Source: Mesotoga prima MesG1.Ag.4.2 (lineage in GTDB: Bacteria > Thermotogota > Thermotogae > Petrotogales > Kosmotogaceae). From it: a stretch of 64,000 nt of DNA. Position 1 is the first letter of the stretch. Every line of letters begins with the position of its first letter. Positions 35,830 to 44,454 of the stretch are shown piece after piece. Under the pieces are notes generated by a model. The model had not been told where the DNA came from, made no database searches, and saw nothing but the letters and a program-made list of their open reading frames with translations. The DNA lies in assembly GCF_000147715.2 (NCBI RefSeq), contig NC_017934.1, forward strand, positions 682,001 through 746,000. The letters run 5' to 3'. Position numbers and translations under genes: made by a program.

Positions 35830-38283
35830 ATGGGATTGTTATCCAAAATATTTGACAAGAATAATATGCTTCTCAAAAAGTACTCCAGGGTGGTTGAAAG
35901 CATAAACAGCTTGGAAAAAACCGTGAGTAGGTATGAAAAGGTTGACTTTCAAAAAAAGACAGAGGAGTTCAAAGCTAGAGTCTCCGAGGGCGAAACATTA
36001 GATTCATTTCTTCCGGAAGCCTTTGCGCTGGCTAGAGAAGCTGCTAAGAGAACGGTCGGCATGCGGCCATTCGATGTGCAACTAATGGGAGCTCTCGCGC
36101 TTGACGAAGGTAAAATTGCTGAGATGAAGACCGGAGAGGGAAAGACACTGGTGGCAACTATGCCTCTCTATCTTAATGCCTTGTCTGGAAGGGGCTGCCA
36201 TCTAGCAACCGTGAATGACTATCTAGCAAAGAGAGATGCTGGTTGGATGGGGCCGGTTTATGAGTATCTTGGATTGAAAGCTGGATTCATTCAGGCAACG
36301 ATGGAACCTTCTCAAAGAAAAGAGGCGTACGGTTGCGACATAACATATGGTACTGCTAACGAATTCGGATTCGACTATCTTAGAGACAATCTTGTGTATT
36401 CCCTGGAGAACAAGGTTCAGAGGGGACACAACTATGTAATAGTTGACGAGGCCGATTCAATCCTGATAGACGAAGCAAGAACGCCCCTCATTATTTCCGG
36501 CCCCGCTCAAGACTCATCCAATCTCTATAGGCAGTTTGCATTTTTTGCCAAACGTTTTGTTGCGGAAAAGGACTTTGTTGTTGATGAAAAAGACAGAACA
36601 GTAACTCTCACAGAAGAGGGAATAGCAAAGGCTGAGAAACTGCTGCAGATCGACAATCTTTATGATCCAAGCAATTACGACTACATTTTCCATCTGTTGA
36701 ATGCTTTGAAAGCAATGAATCTATATAAAAGGGAAGTCGACTACCTGGTAACTCAGGAGGGAGAAGTCGTAATTGTTGATGAATTCACTGGAAGGTTGTT
36801 GCCGGGAAGAAGGTATTCCGAGGGTTTGCATCAGGCAATAGAGGCCAAAGAAAATGTGCAAATTAGACAAGAATCGGTGACGTTTGCCACAATAACCTTT
36901 CAGAACTACTTCAAGCTGTATTCGAAGGTGTCTGGAATGACCGGTACTGCCGCAACTGAAGAATCTGAGTTCATCTCCATGTACAACACACCAGTTGCGA
37001 TCATTCCTACAAACAAGAAGGTAATTCGAGAGGACAAAGAGGATTCGATTTATAAAACAAGAGAAGAAAAGAATGAGGCAATTATCAATGAGATCGCTGA
37101 ACGTTATGAAAAAGGACAGCCCGTTCTCGTTGGTACTACTTCGATAGAGAAGAGCGAGTTCTTGAGCAAGCTGCTGCAAAAAAAGGGCGTACCCCACGAA
37201 GTTTTGAATGCCAAGTATCATGAAAGAGAAGCAGAGATTGTTGCAAAGGCCGGTGAGCGAAAGACAGTTACAATTGCAACAAACATGGCGGGAAGAGGAA
37301 CGGACATTAAGCTTGGTGAGGGAGTAGTAGATCTTGGCGGGCTTTATGTTCTAGGTACCGAGAGGCACGAGAGCAGGAGAATTGACAACCAACTTGTAGG
37401 AAGATCGGGCAGACAGGGGGATCCGGGGGAATCAAAATTCTTCCTTTCAACTGAAGACGATCTCTTGCGCCTTTTCGGTGGCGAACGCATGCAGTCGATT
37501 ATGAATACACTAAAGATTGAAAAGGGACAACCAATCGAACACCCGCTCCTAAGCAGGATAATTTCATCTGCGCAGAAGAAGATCGAAGGAATGCATTTTG
37601 AAATAAGAAAGAGACTTTACGAGCTGGATTCTGTTATTGACCAGCAGAGAAGCGCAATATATGCTCATAGAAATTGGGTACTCAAAGGTGAGGAAATCGA
37701 CTCTAATGTATTAGAAATTATCGAAGATGTTGTAGAAAGAAGATTGTCGGGTCTCGATCGTCTACCTTCTTTTGATGAAATAAAGGTTTCTTTTGGCTTC
37801 TTGCCGGCAGGCGACATTGAGAGTCTTAAAAACCTTAAGAGTGTGGAAGATCTTAGGAGCAAAACCCTTTCAGTGCTTCACGATATTTATGAGGAAAAGA
37901 AGTCTGCTTTCGGTGATGAGTTTCCTCAGGTCATCAAGTACATTATGCTACGGATGATTGATGAAAGATGGCGAAGGCATCTAGAAGCTATAGAGCACCT
38001 AAAAGACTCCGTGGGTCTAAGGGCTTATGGTCAGAAGGATCCTGTGTTAGAATTCAAAAAGGAATCTTTCATACTATTCCAGCAGTTGACCGATTCTCTA
38101 TACGATGATATAGCAAGCGCCATCGTAAGAATTGTAAGAGTCGACAGCGATAAGGCTAAGCAGAACGCCGATAAGGAATTTAAGAGTCTGCAGGCTGTTC
38201 ATTCTGATTTCAGCGGAGGCGATAAGAAGAAAGAAGTTGCCGGAAAAAAGAAGGGTACTAAGAGATTCAAAGTTAAGCGTTGA
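35830..38283 (+). CDS. secA: Preprotein translocase ATPase
   Basis: Motor that drives preproteins through SecYEG. 817 residues. Walker A is EMKTGEGKTLVATMPLYLNAL, with TYGTANEFGFDYLRDN, VDEADSILIDEARTPLIISG (Walker B), SGMTGTAATE, IATNMAGRGTDIKLG and VGRSGRQGDPGES. The C-terminus is lysine-rich and lacks the cysteine-rich zinc module found in many SecA proteins. ATG after GAGGTGAT. Its partner secY is at 57.1 kb. Confidence 0.96.
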   Translation: MGLLSKIFDKNNMLLKKYSRVVESINSLEKTVSRYEKVDFQKKTEEFKARVSEGETLDSFLPEAFALAREAAKRTVGMRPFDVQLMGALALDEGKIAEMKTGEGKTLVATMPLYLNALSGRGCHLATVNDYLAKRDAGWMGPVYEYLGLKAGFIQATMEPSQRKEAYGCDITYGTANEFGFDYLRDNLVYSLENKVQRGHNYVIVDEADSILIDEARTPLIISGPAQDSSNLYRQFAFFAKRFVAEKDFVVDEKDRTVTLTEEGIAKAEKLLQIDNLYDPSNYDYIFHLLNALKAMNLYKREVDYLVTQEGEVVIVDEFTGRLLPGRRYSEGLHQAIEAKENVQIRQESVTFATITFQNYFKLYSKVSGMTGTAATEESEFISMYNTPVAIIPTNKKVIREDKEDSIYKTREEKNEAIINEIAERYEKGQPVLVGTTSIEKSEFLSKLLQKKGVPHEVLNAKYHEREAEIVAKAGERKTVTIATNMAGRGTDIKLGEGVVDLGGLYVLGTERHESRRIDNQLVGRSGRQGDPGESKFFLSTEDDLLRLFGGERMQSIMNTLKIEKGQPIEHPLLSRIISSAQKKIEGMHFEIRKRLYELDSVIDQQRSAIYAHRNWVLKGEEIDSNVLEIIEDVVERRLSGLDRLPSFDEIKVSFGFLPAGDIESLKNLKSVEDLRSKTLSVLHDIYEEKKSAFGDEFPQVIKYIMLRMIDERWRRHLEAIEHLKDSVGLRAYGQKDPVLEFKKESFILFQQLTDSLYDDIASAIVRIVRVDSDKAKQNADKEFKSLQAVHSDFSGGDKKKEVAGKKKGTKRFKVKR

Positions 38284-38297
38284 ACCGGAGGTGTAAT

Positions 38298-39410
38298 TTG
38301 ATAAGTTATGAAACTAACTCGAGAATACAAGAGTTGAAGGAGAAATTTGATTCTATCAGGGCTACGCTTGATCTCGAGCGGATAGATGAAAAACTAAAGG
38401 AAATCGAGAAGAGGATGAGCGACCCCTCTATTTGGAACGATCAGCGTGAGGCGTCGAATCTGGGAAGAGAAGCGCAGTCTTATCGATCTACAATCGAACT
38501 TCTGAGAGATGTGGAAGAGGAATTTGAGAGTATTGAGATTGCAGTAGAGCTTTCAGGAGAAGATGAGAGTTATGTAAAGCATGTTGAAGAACTTGTCAGG
38601 TCAGCGGAAAAAAAGGTAAGAGAATTCGAACTTACGATTCTTCTGAGTGGAGAGTATGACATCAACAATTGCTTCATTTCAATTCACCCCGGCGCCGGAG
38701 GGACGGAGTCTCAGGACTGGGCCTCCATGTTAATGAGAATGTACATGAGATGGGCTGAGGCTAATAGATTTAAGATTACGATCGTCGATGAGCTACCTGG
38801 AGAAGAAGCGGGTATCAAGAGTGTGACAATTAATCTAGCTGGGCCGCATGCTTATGGAAAGATGAAGTTTGAGGCGGGAGTACACAGGTTAGTAAGGATT
38901 TCGCCATTCGATGCCAATCACAGAAGGCACACTTCCTTTGCGTCCGTAAGTGTCTTTCCCGAGATGGATGAAGTTCCAGAGATCGAAATCAGGCCCGAAG
39001 ATCTGAAGATAGACACGTACAGATCAGGTGGTGCGGGTGGTCAACATGTTAATAAAACGGATTCTGCGGTCAGGATTACTCATCTACCAACCGGAATAGT
39101 TGTTGCATGTCAGACTGAAAGATCGCAGCATCAAAACAAAGCGAATGCAATGAAGATGTTATATGCAAAGCTTTTTGAGATTGAGATTGAGAAAAAAAGA
39201 AGCGAAAAACTAAAATTGATGGGAGACCAGAAAGAGATTTCATGGGGGAATCAGATTAGATCTTATGTCTTTCAGCCTTATACATTGGTGAAGGATCACA
39301 GAACTGATTTTGAGACGGGTGATATTCAATCTGTCATGAATGGCGAGATAGATGAATTCATTGAGAAAGAATTGCTCTTCTTCTCATCAATTGAGAAATC
39401 CTTGGAATGA
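38298..39410 (+). CDS. prfB: Peptide chain release factor 2
   Basis: Recognises UGA and UAA stop codons. 370 residues. The GGQ catalytic loop is in RSGGAGGQHVNKTDSAVRI, and the RF2 codon-reading tripeptide SPF in VRISPFDANHRRHTSFASV. Many prfB genes need a programmed +1 frameshift near codon 25; here the N-terminal region (FDSIRATLDLERIDEKLKEI) is continuous, so that control is absent. The TTG at 38298, 4 bases after GGAGGTG, is preferred to the TTG at 38280 that overlaps secA. Confidence 0.93.
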   Translation: MISYETNSRIQELKEKFDSIRATLDLERIDEKLKEIEKRMSDPSIWNDQREASNLGREAQSYRSTIELLRDVEEEFESIEIAVELSGEDESYVKHVEELVRSAEKKVREFELTILLSGEYDINNCFISIHPGAGGTESQDWASMLMRMYMRWAEANRFKITIVDELPGEEAGIKSVTINLAGPHAYGKMKFEAGVHRLVRISPFDANHRRHTSFASVSVFPEMDEVPEIEIRPEDLKIDTYRSGGAGGQHVNKTDSAVRITHLPTGIVVACQTERSQHQNKANAMKMLYAKLFEIEIEKKRSEKLKLMGDQKEISWGNQIRSYVFQPYTLVKDHRTDFETGDIQSVMNGEIDEFIEKELLFFSSIEKSLE

Positions 39411-39424
39411 TTTACGCCGTTAGT

Positions 39425-39454
39425 TTGACTTTGATGGAAGAAAAATGTTATTAT
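39425..39454 (+). promoter_or_regulatory. Candidate promoter for the rsmH-ftsL-ftsI cluster
   Basis: TTGACT at 39425-39430, 18 bases, TATTAT at 39449-39454, 22 bases before the preferred rsmH start. Lies in the 66-bp gap after prfB. Confidence 0.5.
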
Positions 39455-39476
39455 TCTCTTGAGCGGAGTGAATTTA

Positions 39477-40376
39477 GTGTCCAGGCAGTACGATGAACGC
39501 CACAGGAGCGTAATGATTCACGAAGCGCTCCATTATTTGCTTGGTGGACGTTTAACTGGAACTTATATTGATTGTACTGCTGGTGAAGGTGGCCATATCA
39601 GAGCAATGCTTGAAGCCACTGAAGGTCAGGCAAAAATCATCGGACTTGATGTTGATAGTGAGGTTCTGAATATAGCGGAGCAGAATCTCAAAGATTACCG
39701 GGAAAGCGTTGAATTATTCAATTTATCTTATGTCGACTTCGAAATTGCATTGAGACAGGCTGGTGTTGAGAAAGTAGATGGTTTTCTCCTGGATGTTGGA
39801 GTTTCCACCTTCCAGTTGAAAGCAAAGGGTAGGGGTTTCTCGTATGAACTGGATGAACCGCTCGATATGCGTATGAACCTCTCTCAGAAAAGAACGGCAG
39901 CAGATGTTGTGAACAGCTACAGGGAAGACGAACTTAGCAGAATAATTTTCGAGTTTGGTGATGAAAAGCGTTTTGCAAGGAAAATAGCTAGAAGCATCGT
40001 ATCGAGAAGACCTCTGTTTACGACGAAGGATTTGCACGATGCGATCAAGGCGGCAATACCACCGGCCGAAAGATACAAACGAAGAAGACATTTCGCAACA
40101 AAGACTTTTCAGGCAGTAAGGATTGAAGTCAATCAGGAGCTTGAGAACATCGAAAGTACTTTGAGAAAAATTCCCGGTTTTCTGAACCAAGGCGGTAGGA
40201 TCGTTATTATTTCTTTTCATTCTTTGGAAGACGGCATAGCTAAGAGGGTGTTTAGGGAAAAGTCGGAATCGGAGCTGAAAATACTTACGAAGAAACCGGT
40301 GCAGCCGTCGAAAGAAGAAGTAGAACTCAATCTAAGAGCAAGAAGTGCAAGATTGAGGGCAGCGGAGCGGATTTGA
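39477..40376 (+). CDS. rsmH: 16S rRNA (cytosine1402-N4)-methyltransferase
   Basis: 299 residues, class I methyltransferase of the MraW family. HRSVMIHEALHYL at the start, YIDCTAGEGGHIRAML (motif I), GFLLDVGVSTFQLK, GFSYELDEPLDMRM, KTFQAVRIEVNQELENI and IISFHSLEDGIAKR. A TTG at 39459 would add six residues; the GTG at 39477 has GGAG about 9 bases upstream. First gene of a division cluster; no mraZ lies upstream. Confidence 0.93.
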   Translation: MSRQYDERHRSVMIHEALHYLLGGRLTGTYIDCTAGEGGHIRAMLEATEGQAKIIGLDVDSEVLNIAEQNLKDYRESVELFNLSYVDFEIALRQAGVEKVDGFLLDVGVSTFQLKAKGRGFSYELDEPLDMRMNLSQKRTAADVVNSYREDELSRIIFEFGDEKRFARKIARSIVSRRPLFTTKDLHDAIKAAIPPAERYKRRRHFATKTFQAVRIEVNQELENIESTLRKIPGFLNQGGRIVIISFHSLEDGIAKRVFREKSESELKILTKKPVQPSKEEVELNLRARSARLRAAERI

Positions 40377-40391
40377 AGGGAGGAACATCTC

Positions 40392-40679
40392 GTGCAAGCT
40401 ATAACAGCGAAGCGGAAGCCGCTGGTTCGCGAAGGCGGCAAAGCCTTGGCAAACAGCGATGTTTGGGGTTTATTTGGTTTTCTGCAGGTGTTAGTGATTT
40501 TTCTTTCATTGGCAGTCTCAATTGCTCTCCCGTTCTATTTTGGCAACGAGGTCGACAAAATTTCAGAAGTAGCATCAAGTAGAGAACAGAGCATCTCAGT
40601 AATGAAATCGCGACTTGAAGATGTATCTAGAGAGATTTCATACTTGCAGACGGTTGTTGGGGCGAGAGCAGAAAAGTAG
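40392..40679 (+). CDS. FtsL-like single-pass coiled-coil protein
   Basis: 95 residues. A basic cytoplasmic tail is followed by one membrane segment (about residues 27-48, FLQVLVIFLSLAVSIALPFYF) and a short heptad-like helix (VDKISEVASSREQSISVMKSRLEDVSREISYLQTVV). Size, topology and position between rsmH and an FtsI-type PBP are those of FtsL, a divisome protein poorly conserved in sequence. GTG start behind GGGAGG. Confidence 0.7.
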   Translation: MQAITAKRKPLVREGGKALANSDVWGLFGFLQVLVIFLSLAVSIALPFYFGNEVDKISEVASSREQSISVMKSRLEDVSREISYLQTVVGARAEK

Positions 40680-40702
40680 AACTTTATCGAGGTGGATCAT
40701 AA

Positions 40703-42550
40703 ATCAACAAACTTGCTAGCAGGGCAACGCTGTTATATGTGCTTTTGATTCTTTGTGTAGGAGTCTTCGCAGTGAGGGCAGCGTATGTTTCCCTTTTTAC
40801 TGAACCTGACCTACCTCTGGTTCTTGGAGTCAACAAGATACCGGCTCTAAGGGGATCGATATACGATTCCAACGGTAGGTTACTGGCCAGCGATTCGCTG
40901 ATTTATGAGGCATGGCTGGACCTCGGATATCTGAGATTGCTTACTTCTTCAGATCAAATAGATAGAGTTCTAAAAAATGTAGAACTTTCCTTTGGAATAC
41001 CCTTCGAAAGACTGGTTGAAAGCCTTCAGAGCAACAAAAATTTCCTTCTTCTTGGTACCGCGGCTACTTATGATGAAATGCAACGAAGGATCACACCGAT
41101 CACAAAGAGATATATATCGCTTGAAATGCAGAGAGAAAGACTTAGTTTCAGCGAATATGGTTTGGAAAGAATTATCGGAAAGCTAGATGGAGGGGGAATC
41201 CCCCTAAATGGAATAGAGTTGTATTATGACGAAGAGCTTTCTGGGAAAAGAGATGGATTGATTAGGAGAACTCTGACAAGTTCGAGAAGAGAAGAACCGA
41301 CAAATGGCAGTGACATCTATCTCTCAATTGACATAGATATACAGAAAATGGTCTATGACGAACTGCTAGAGACTGTGGAAAAGAATATGGCCGACGGTGG
41401 ATTGGCTCTTCTTGTAGAGAGCAAGACTGGAAAGATTCTTGCTTATGCCGGTACCTATGACTGGGACGTTGGTTTAATGGGGATATTTGAGCCCGGTTCC
41501 ACCATTAAACCTCTTATCTACTCGCTTGCATTACAAAGTGGATCGATAACGGAAACAATGACATTCTATTGTGATGGAAGTATTCAACCCGTACCTGGAC
41601 TTGACATAATAATCCGCGACACCGAAGGCGAACGCCACGGCCTTCAGACCTTTAGAGAAGCGATTATTAACTCGTGTAACGTGGCCACGGTACAAGTTGG
41701 CGGTAGAATTTTGAATACTCTCGGAAAAGAAGAGATGTATAGGCAGTTAATGAGAATTGGATTTGGGAAATTGTCGGGGGTTGACCTTCCCGGCGAGACA
41801 CCGGGAATTCTTCCCGAGGCGAAAGATTGGTCCCTGATATCTCCTTATCAATTTCCAATCGGACAGGGCTTAGGAGTAAACATCTTCCAGATGGTTAAGG
41901 CATTGAATGTCTTCCCAGCTGGTGGTCAGTTTATTACTCCCACCTTTGTCAGTGCCATACGAAATGAAGAAGGCCTGATCAACATACCGAAGAAGGTTGA
42001 AGGTGATTTGTTTCCACCGAAGCTTGTTTCTACAATGCTTCCCATTCTTGAGGGAGTAGTTATTGAGGGTACTGGCACAATGGCCAAAGTCGACGGAGTA
42101 AGAATAGCGGGAAAAACAGGAACTGCTCAAAAAGCGGGTCCCGATGGCTACAATGAAGAAAGCTACTATTCATTGTTCTATGGTTTCTTTCCAGTGGAAG
42201 ATCCAACGTATACATTATATATAATGATAGATACTCCAAAAGCGGGGGCATACTATGGAGGTTTTGTCGCAGCTCCAATGTTTGCTTCAGTTGTAAAGAA
42301 CATCTACGGTATTGGAGTTGAAAAGGAAGTATATGAGGGCGTTTACAGTTGGAAAGCACCTGACCTGAGCGGTTATTCATTGCTAGATTTGAAAGAGATC
42401 GCCGCGATCTATGGTTTAGACAATATTATAATACATGGCTCGGGCGGCGTGGTGAGTCAAATTCCAGAGGCAGGAAGGCCCCTTGGAGATCAGTTAGAAG
42501 TTTGGTTAGGGGAGCTGAACTATGATATACGAGATGTTGGGGGACAGTGA
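40703..42550 (+). CDS. FtsI-type penicillin-binding protein (transpeptidase) with PASTA domain; start unclear
   Basis: Cross-links septal peptidoglycan. 615 residues if begun at 40703. One N-terminal membrane segment; dimerisation region (IPALRGSIYDSNGRLLASDS); transpeptidase motifs FEPGSTIKPLIYSL (S266 of SxxK), NSCNVATVQVG (SxN) and AGKTGTAQKAG (KTG); one C-terminal PASTA domain (from about APDLSGYSLLDLKEIAAIYG). The first ordinary start in frame is GTG 40739, which lacks a ribosome-binding site and would cut off the basic residues before the membrane helix. GAGGTGG at 40689-40695 is 7 bases before ATC 40703, which would give xNKLASRATLLYVLLILCVG. AUC initiation is therefore suspected. Confidence 0.88.
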   Translation: MNKLASRATLLYVLLILCVGVFAVRAAYVSLFTEPDLPLVLGVNKIPALRGSIYDSNGRLLASDSLIYEAWLDLGYLRLLTSSDQIDRVLKNVELSFGIPFERLVESLQSNKNFLLLGTAATYDEMQRRITPITKRYISLEMQRERLSFSEYGLERIIGKLDGGGIPLNGIELYYDEELSGKRDGLIRRTLTSSRREEPTNGSDIYLSIDIDIQKMVYDELLETVEKNMADGGLALLVESKTGKILAYAGTYDWDVGLMGIFEPGSTIKPLIYSLALQSGSITETMTFYCDGSIQPVPGLDIIIRDTEGERHGLQTFREAIINSCNVATVQVGGRILNTLGKEEMYRQLMRIGFGKLSGVDLPGETPGILPEAKDWSLISPYQFPIGQGLGVNIFQMVKALNVFPAGGQFITPTFVSAIRNEEGLINIPKKVEGDLFPPKLVSTMLPILEGVVIEGTGTMAKVDGVRIAGKTGTAQKAGPDGYNEESYYSLFYGFFPVEDPTYTLYIMIDTPKAGAYYGGFVAAPMFASVVKNIYGIGVEKEVYEGVYSWKAPDLSGYSLLDLKEIAAIYGLDNIIIHGSGGVVSQIPEAGRPLGDQLEVWLGELNYDIRDVGGQ

Positions 42551-43463
42551 GGTACTGAAAGATTTCTTCATCCTTGAAAGAGGAGAGGGGTATTTAACAA
42601 TTAGTGAAGACATGCCCGACAAAGTAAACAGATTCAAAATGGCCGTTTCGACTTCGGGAATGTTCGGAAGAAAGCCAGTTAGGCTTTCCGGATTTGATAG
42701 CTGGAAAAAGGAAGAGAAAACTCAGATAGAGAAACTACTTCCTCTCTTTCAAGACGAAATCGATGTCTTCCTGGATGGAAAAGTGAGTCCGAAAGTAAAG
42801 AGTGAGAAAAGTATTTTTGATCTTCCAAAGCCCTGGGAAGAAGAGAAATGGAATGACCACATCATCACGATAAGTGAACGTGCAGGAATGAAGATTTCTA
42901 GAGCTGCGGCCGAATCGCTTTTCAGAAAAGTTGGAAGAAGAGAATACAGAATACTTCGAGAGCTTGAAAAGCTTTCCGTATTTTCGAATGAAATCGACCA
43001 GCTCATGGTTGAAAGACTAATTGATTTTGACAAGGAAGTCGAAGTCGAATCACTGGCGTTTGATTTTCTTAATCACAAAGAGGACTTTCTAAGTTCTTCG
43101 AGGAAATGCATGATCCCATTCGCATATTTTGCGTCGGTTCTGTTGAATATCATAATTGATTTGGGAACGATAATTGATACGAAAAAAGGCAAAATGAATA
43201 TTTCTTGGTCAGAGATAAGAAAACTCTCAAATACTACTAGCATTGGTACTGCTCGAATTGCCAGGCTTGTTGGATACAGTTTTTCCAGTACTAAAGAACA
43301 AAGAAATGATCTTACCAGGCTGTACTCAGCTGAAAGTCTCAAAGGCCTGATCGTTCTTCTTCAGGAAATTGATGAGTCAATCAAAAATGGGAAAATCGAT
43401 AGCGAAATCGCTTTCTTCAAACTACATGAAGAGTCTTTAAAACTTCAGGTAACTCTTGGGTAA
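42522..43463 (+). CDS. Probable DNA polymerase III delta subunit (HolA-like)
   Basis: 313 residues. The clamp-loader delta pattern is visible: VFLDGKVSPKVKSEKSIFDLPKPWEEEKWNDHIITISERAGMKISRAAAESLFRKVGRREYRILRELEKL, matching the domain I-II junction of HolA proteins, then a helical C-terminal third. The N-terminal 60 residues are shorter and more divergent than in typical delta. It overlaps the PBP gene by 29 bases, with AGGGGAG before the ATG. Recognition is by pattern only. Confidence 0.6.
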   Translation: MIYEMLGDSEVLKDFFILERGEGYLTISEDMPDKVNRFKMAVSTSGMFGRKPVRLSGFDSWKKEEKTQIEKLLPLFQDEIDVFLDGKVSPKVKSEKSIFDLPKPWEEEKWNDHIITISERAGMKISRAAAESLFRKVGRREYRILRELEKLSVFSNEIDQLMVERLIDFDKEVEVESLAFDFLNHKEDFLSSSRKCMIPFAYFASVLLNIIIDLGTIIDTKKGKMNISWSEIRKLSNTTSIGTARIARLVGYSFSSTKEQRNDLTRLYSAESLKGLIVLLQEIDESIKNGKIDSEIAFFKLHEESLKLQVTLG

Positions 43464-43501
43464 CAATTTCCACCTGAAACATCCCGTTTAGAATGCTTCA
43501 A

Positions 43502-43530
43502 TTGACAGTGCCATCGTTGCATTGTACAAT
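43502..43530 (+). promoter_or_regulatory. Strong promoter for the ribosomal superoperon
   Basis: TTGACA at 43502-43507 (perfect -35), 17 bases, TACAAT at 43525-43530. Transcription should begin near 43537. It lies in the 109-bp gap before rpsL and is the best promoter in the window. Confidence 0.85.
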
Positions 43531-43572
43531 TGCTTTCGGCAAAATGCTTAGAAGGAGGCGAATCGAAACCAG

Positions 43573-43947
43573 ATGCCCACAATAAATCAATTAATAAGGC
43601 ACGGAAGAAAACAGTTGAAGCAAAAATCTGCTTCGCCGGCTCTAGAAAACAATCCTCAGAAGCGTGGCGTTTGTGTAAGGGTCTCCACAATGACTCCCAA
43701 GAAACCGAACTCAGCTTTGAGAAAGATTGCAAGGGTACGTCTCTCAAATGGGACAGAAGTTACTGCCTATATTCCTGGCGAGGGTCACAATCTTCAGGAG
43801 CATTCGGTGGTTCTCGTTAGAGGTGGCAGAGTAAAGGACCTTCCTGGTGTAAGATACAAGATTGTCAGAGGCACATTGGATGCTGAAGGAGTGGCAAACA
43901 GGAAGCAGTCGAGAAGTCGTTATGGTGCCAAGAGGCCAAAGAAATGA
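43573..43947 (+). CDS. rpsL: 30S ribosomal protein S12
   Basis: Decoding-centre protein. 124 residues, [13 protein letters not shown] at the start. [13 protein letters not shown] and [12 protein letters not shown] keep the lysines at which streptomycin-resistance changes occur, so the sequence is the sensitive type. The AAGGAGG at 43552-43558 is 14 bases from the ATG, longer than usual. First gene of the superoperon. Confidence 0.97.
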   Translation: MPTINQLIRHGRKQLKQKSASPALENNPQKRGVCVRVSTMTPKKPNSALRKIARVRLSNGTEVTAYIPGEGHNLQEHSVVLVRGGRVKDLPGVRYKIVRGTLDAEGVANRKQSRSRYGAKRPKK

Positions 43948-43961
43948 GGAGGCAGTTCTAG

Positions 43962-44429
43962 ATGAGAAGACGTCAGTCTGAGAAAAGAGAAGTACCGCTC
44001 GACCCAATTTACAACGATGCAGTAGTAACGAGATTGATCAATAAGATAATGATAGGCGGGAAGAAAAGCAAGGCAGAGGCTACGGTTTATGGAGCTTTGG
44101 AGGTTTTATCCGACAGAACGAAGCAGCCACCAATGGAAGCTTTCAAGAAGGCTCTGAGTAATGTAAAACCTCTTCTTGAAGTAAGACCGAGGAGGGTTGG
44201 AGGTGCAACGTACCAGATACCTTTTGAGGTTCCTGAAAGAAGGGCAGTGGCACTCGCAATAAGGTGGATTGTCACGTCTGCAAGAGCAAAATCTGGCAAG
44301 CCCTTAAAGGAAAAGCTTGCATTAGAATTAGTAGATGCTTACAATGGTCAGGGGAACGCCGTAAAGAAAAGAGAAGATGTTCACAAAATGGCGGAGGCAG
44401 GGAAAGCATACGCCCATTTCAGATGGTGA
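43962..44429 (+). CDS. rpsG: 30S ribosomal protein S7
   Basis: 155 residues; nucleates assembly of the 30S head and contacts the E-site t[49 protein letters not shown] and [20 protein letters not shown] are family landmarks. ATG after GAGGAGG, 15 bases downstream of rpsL. Confidence 0.97.
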   Translation: MRRRQSEKREVPLDPIYNDAVVTRLINKIMIGGKKSKAEATVYGALEVLSDRTKQPPMEAFKKALSNVKPLLEVRPRRVGGATYQIPFEVPERRAVALAIRWIVTSARAKSGKPLKEKLALELVDAYNGQGNAVKKREDVHKMAEAGKAYAHFRW

Positions 44430-44454
44430 AGTTGATTCAGCAGGAGGAAAGATA

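Noticed and set aside
38298-38420. Programmed +1 frameshift site in prfB.
   Set aside because: The N-terminal coding region is continuous and no in-frame TGA is present at the usual position.
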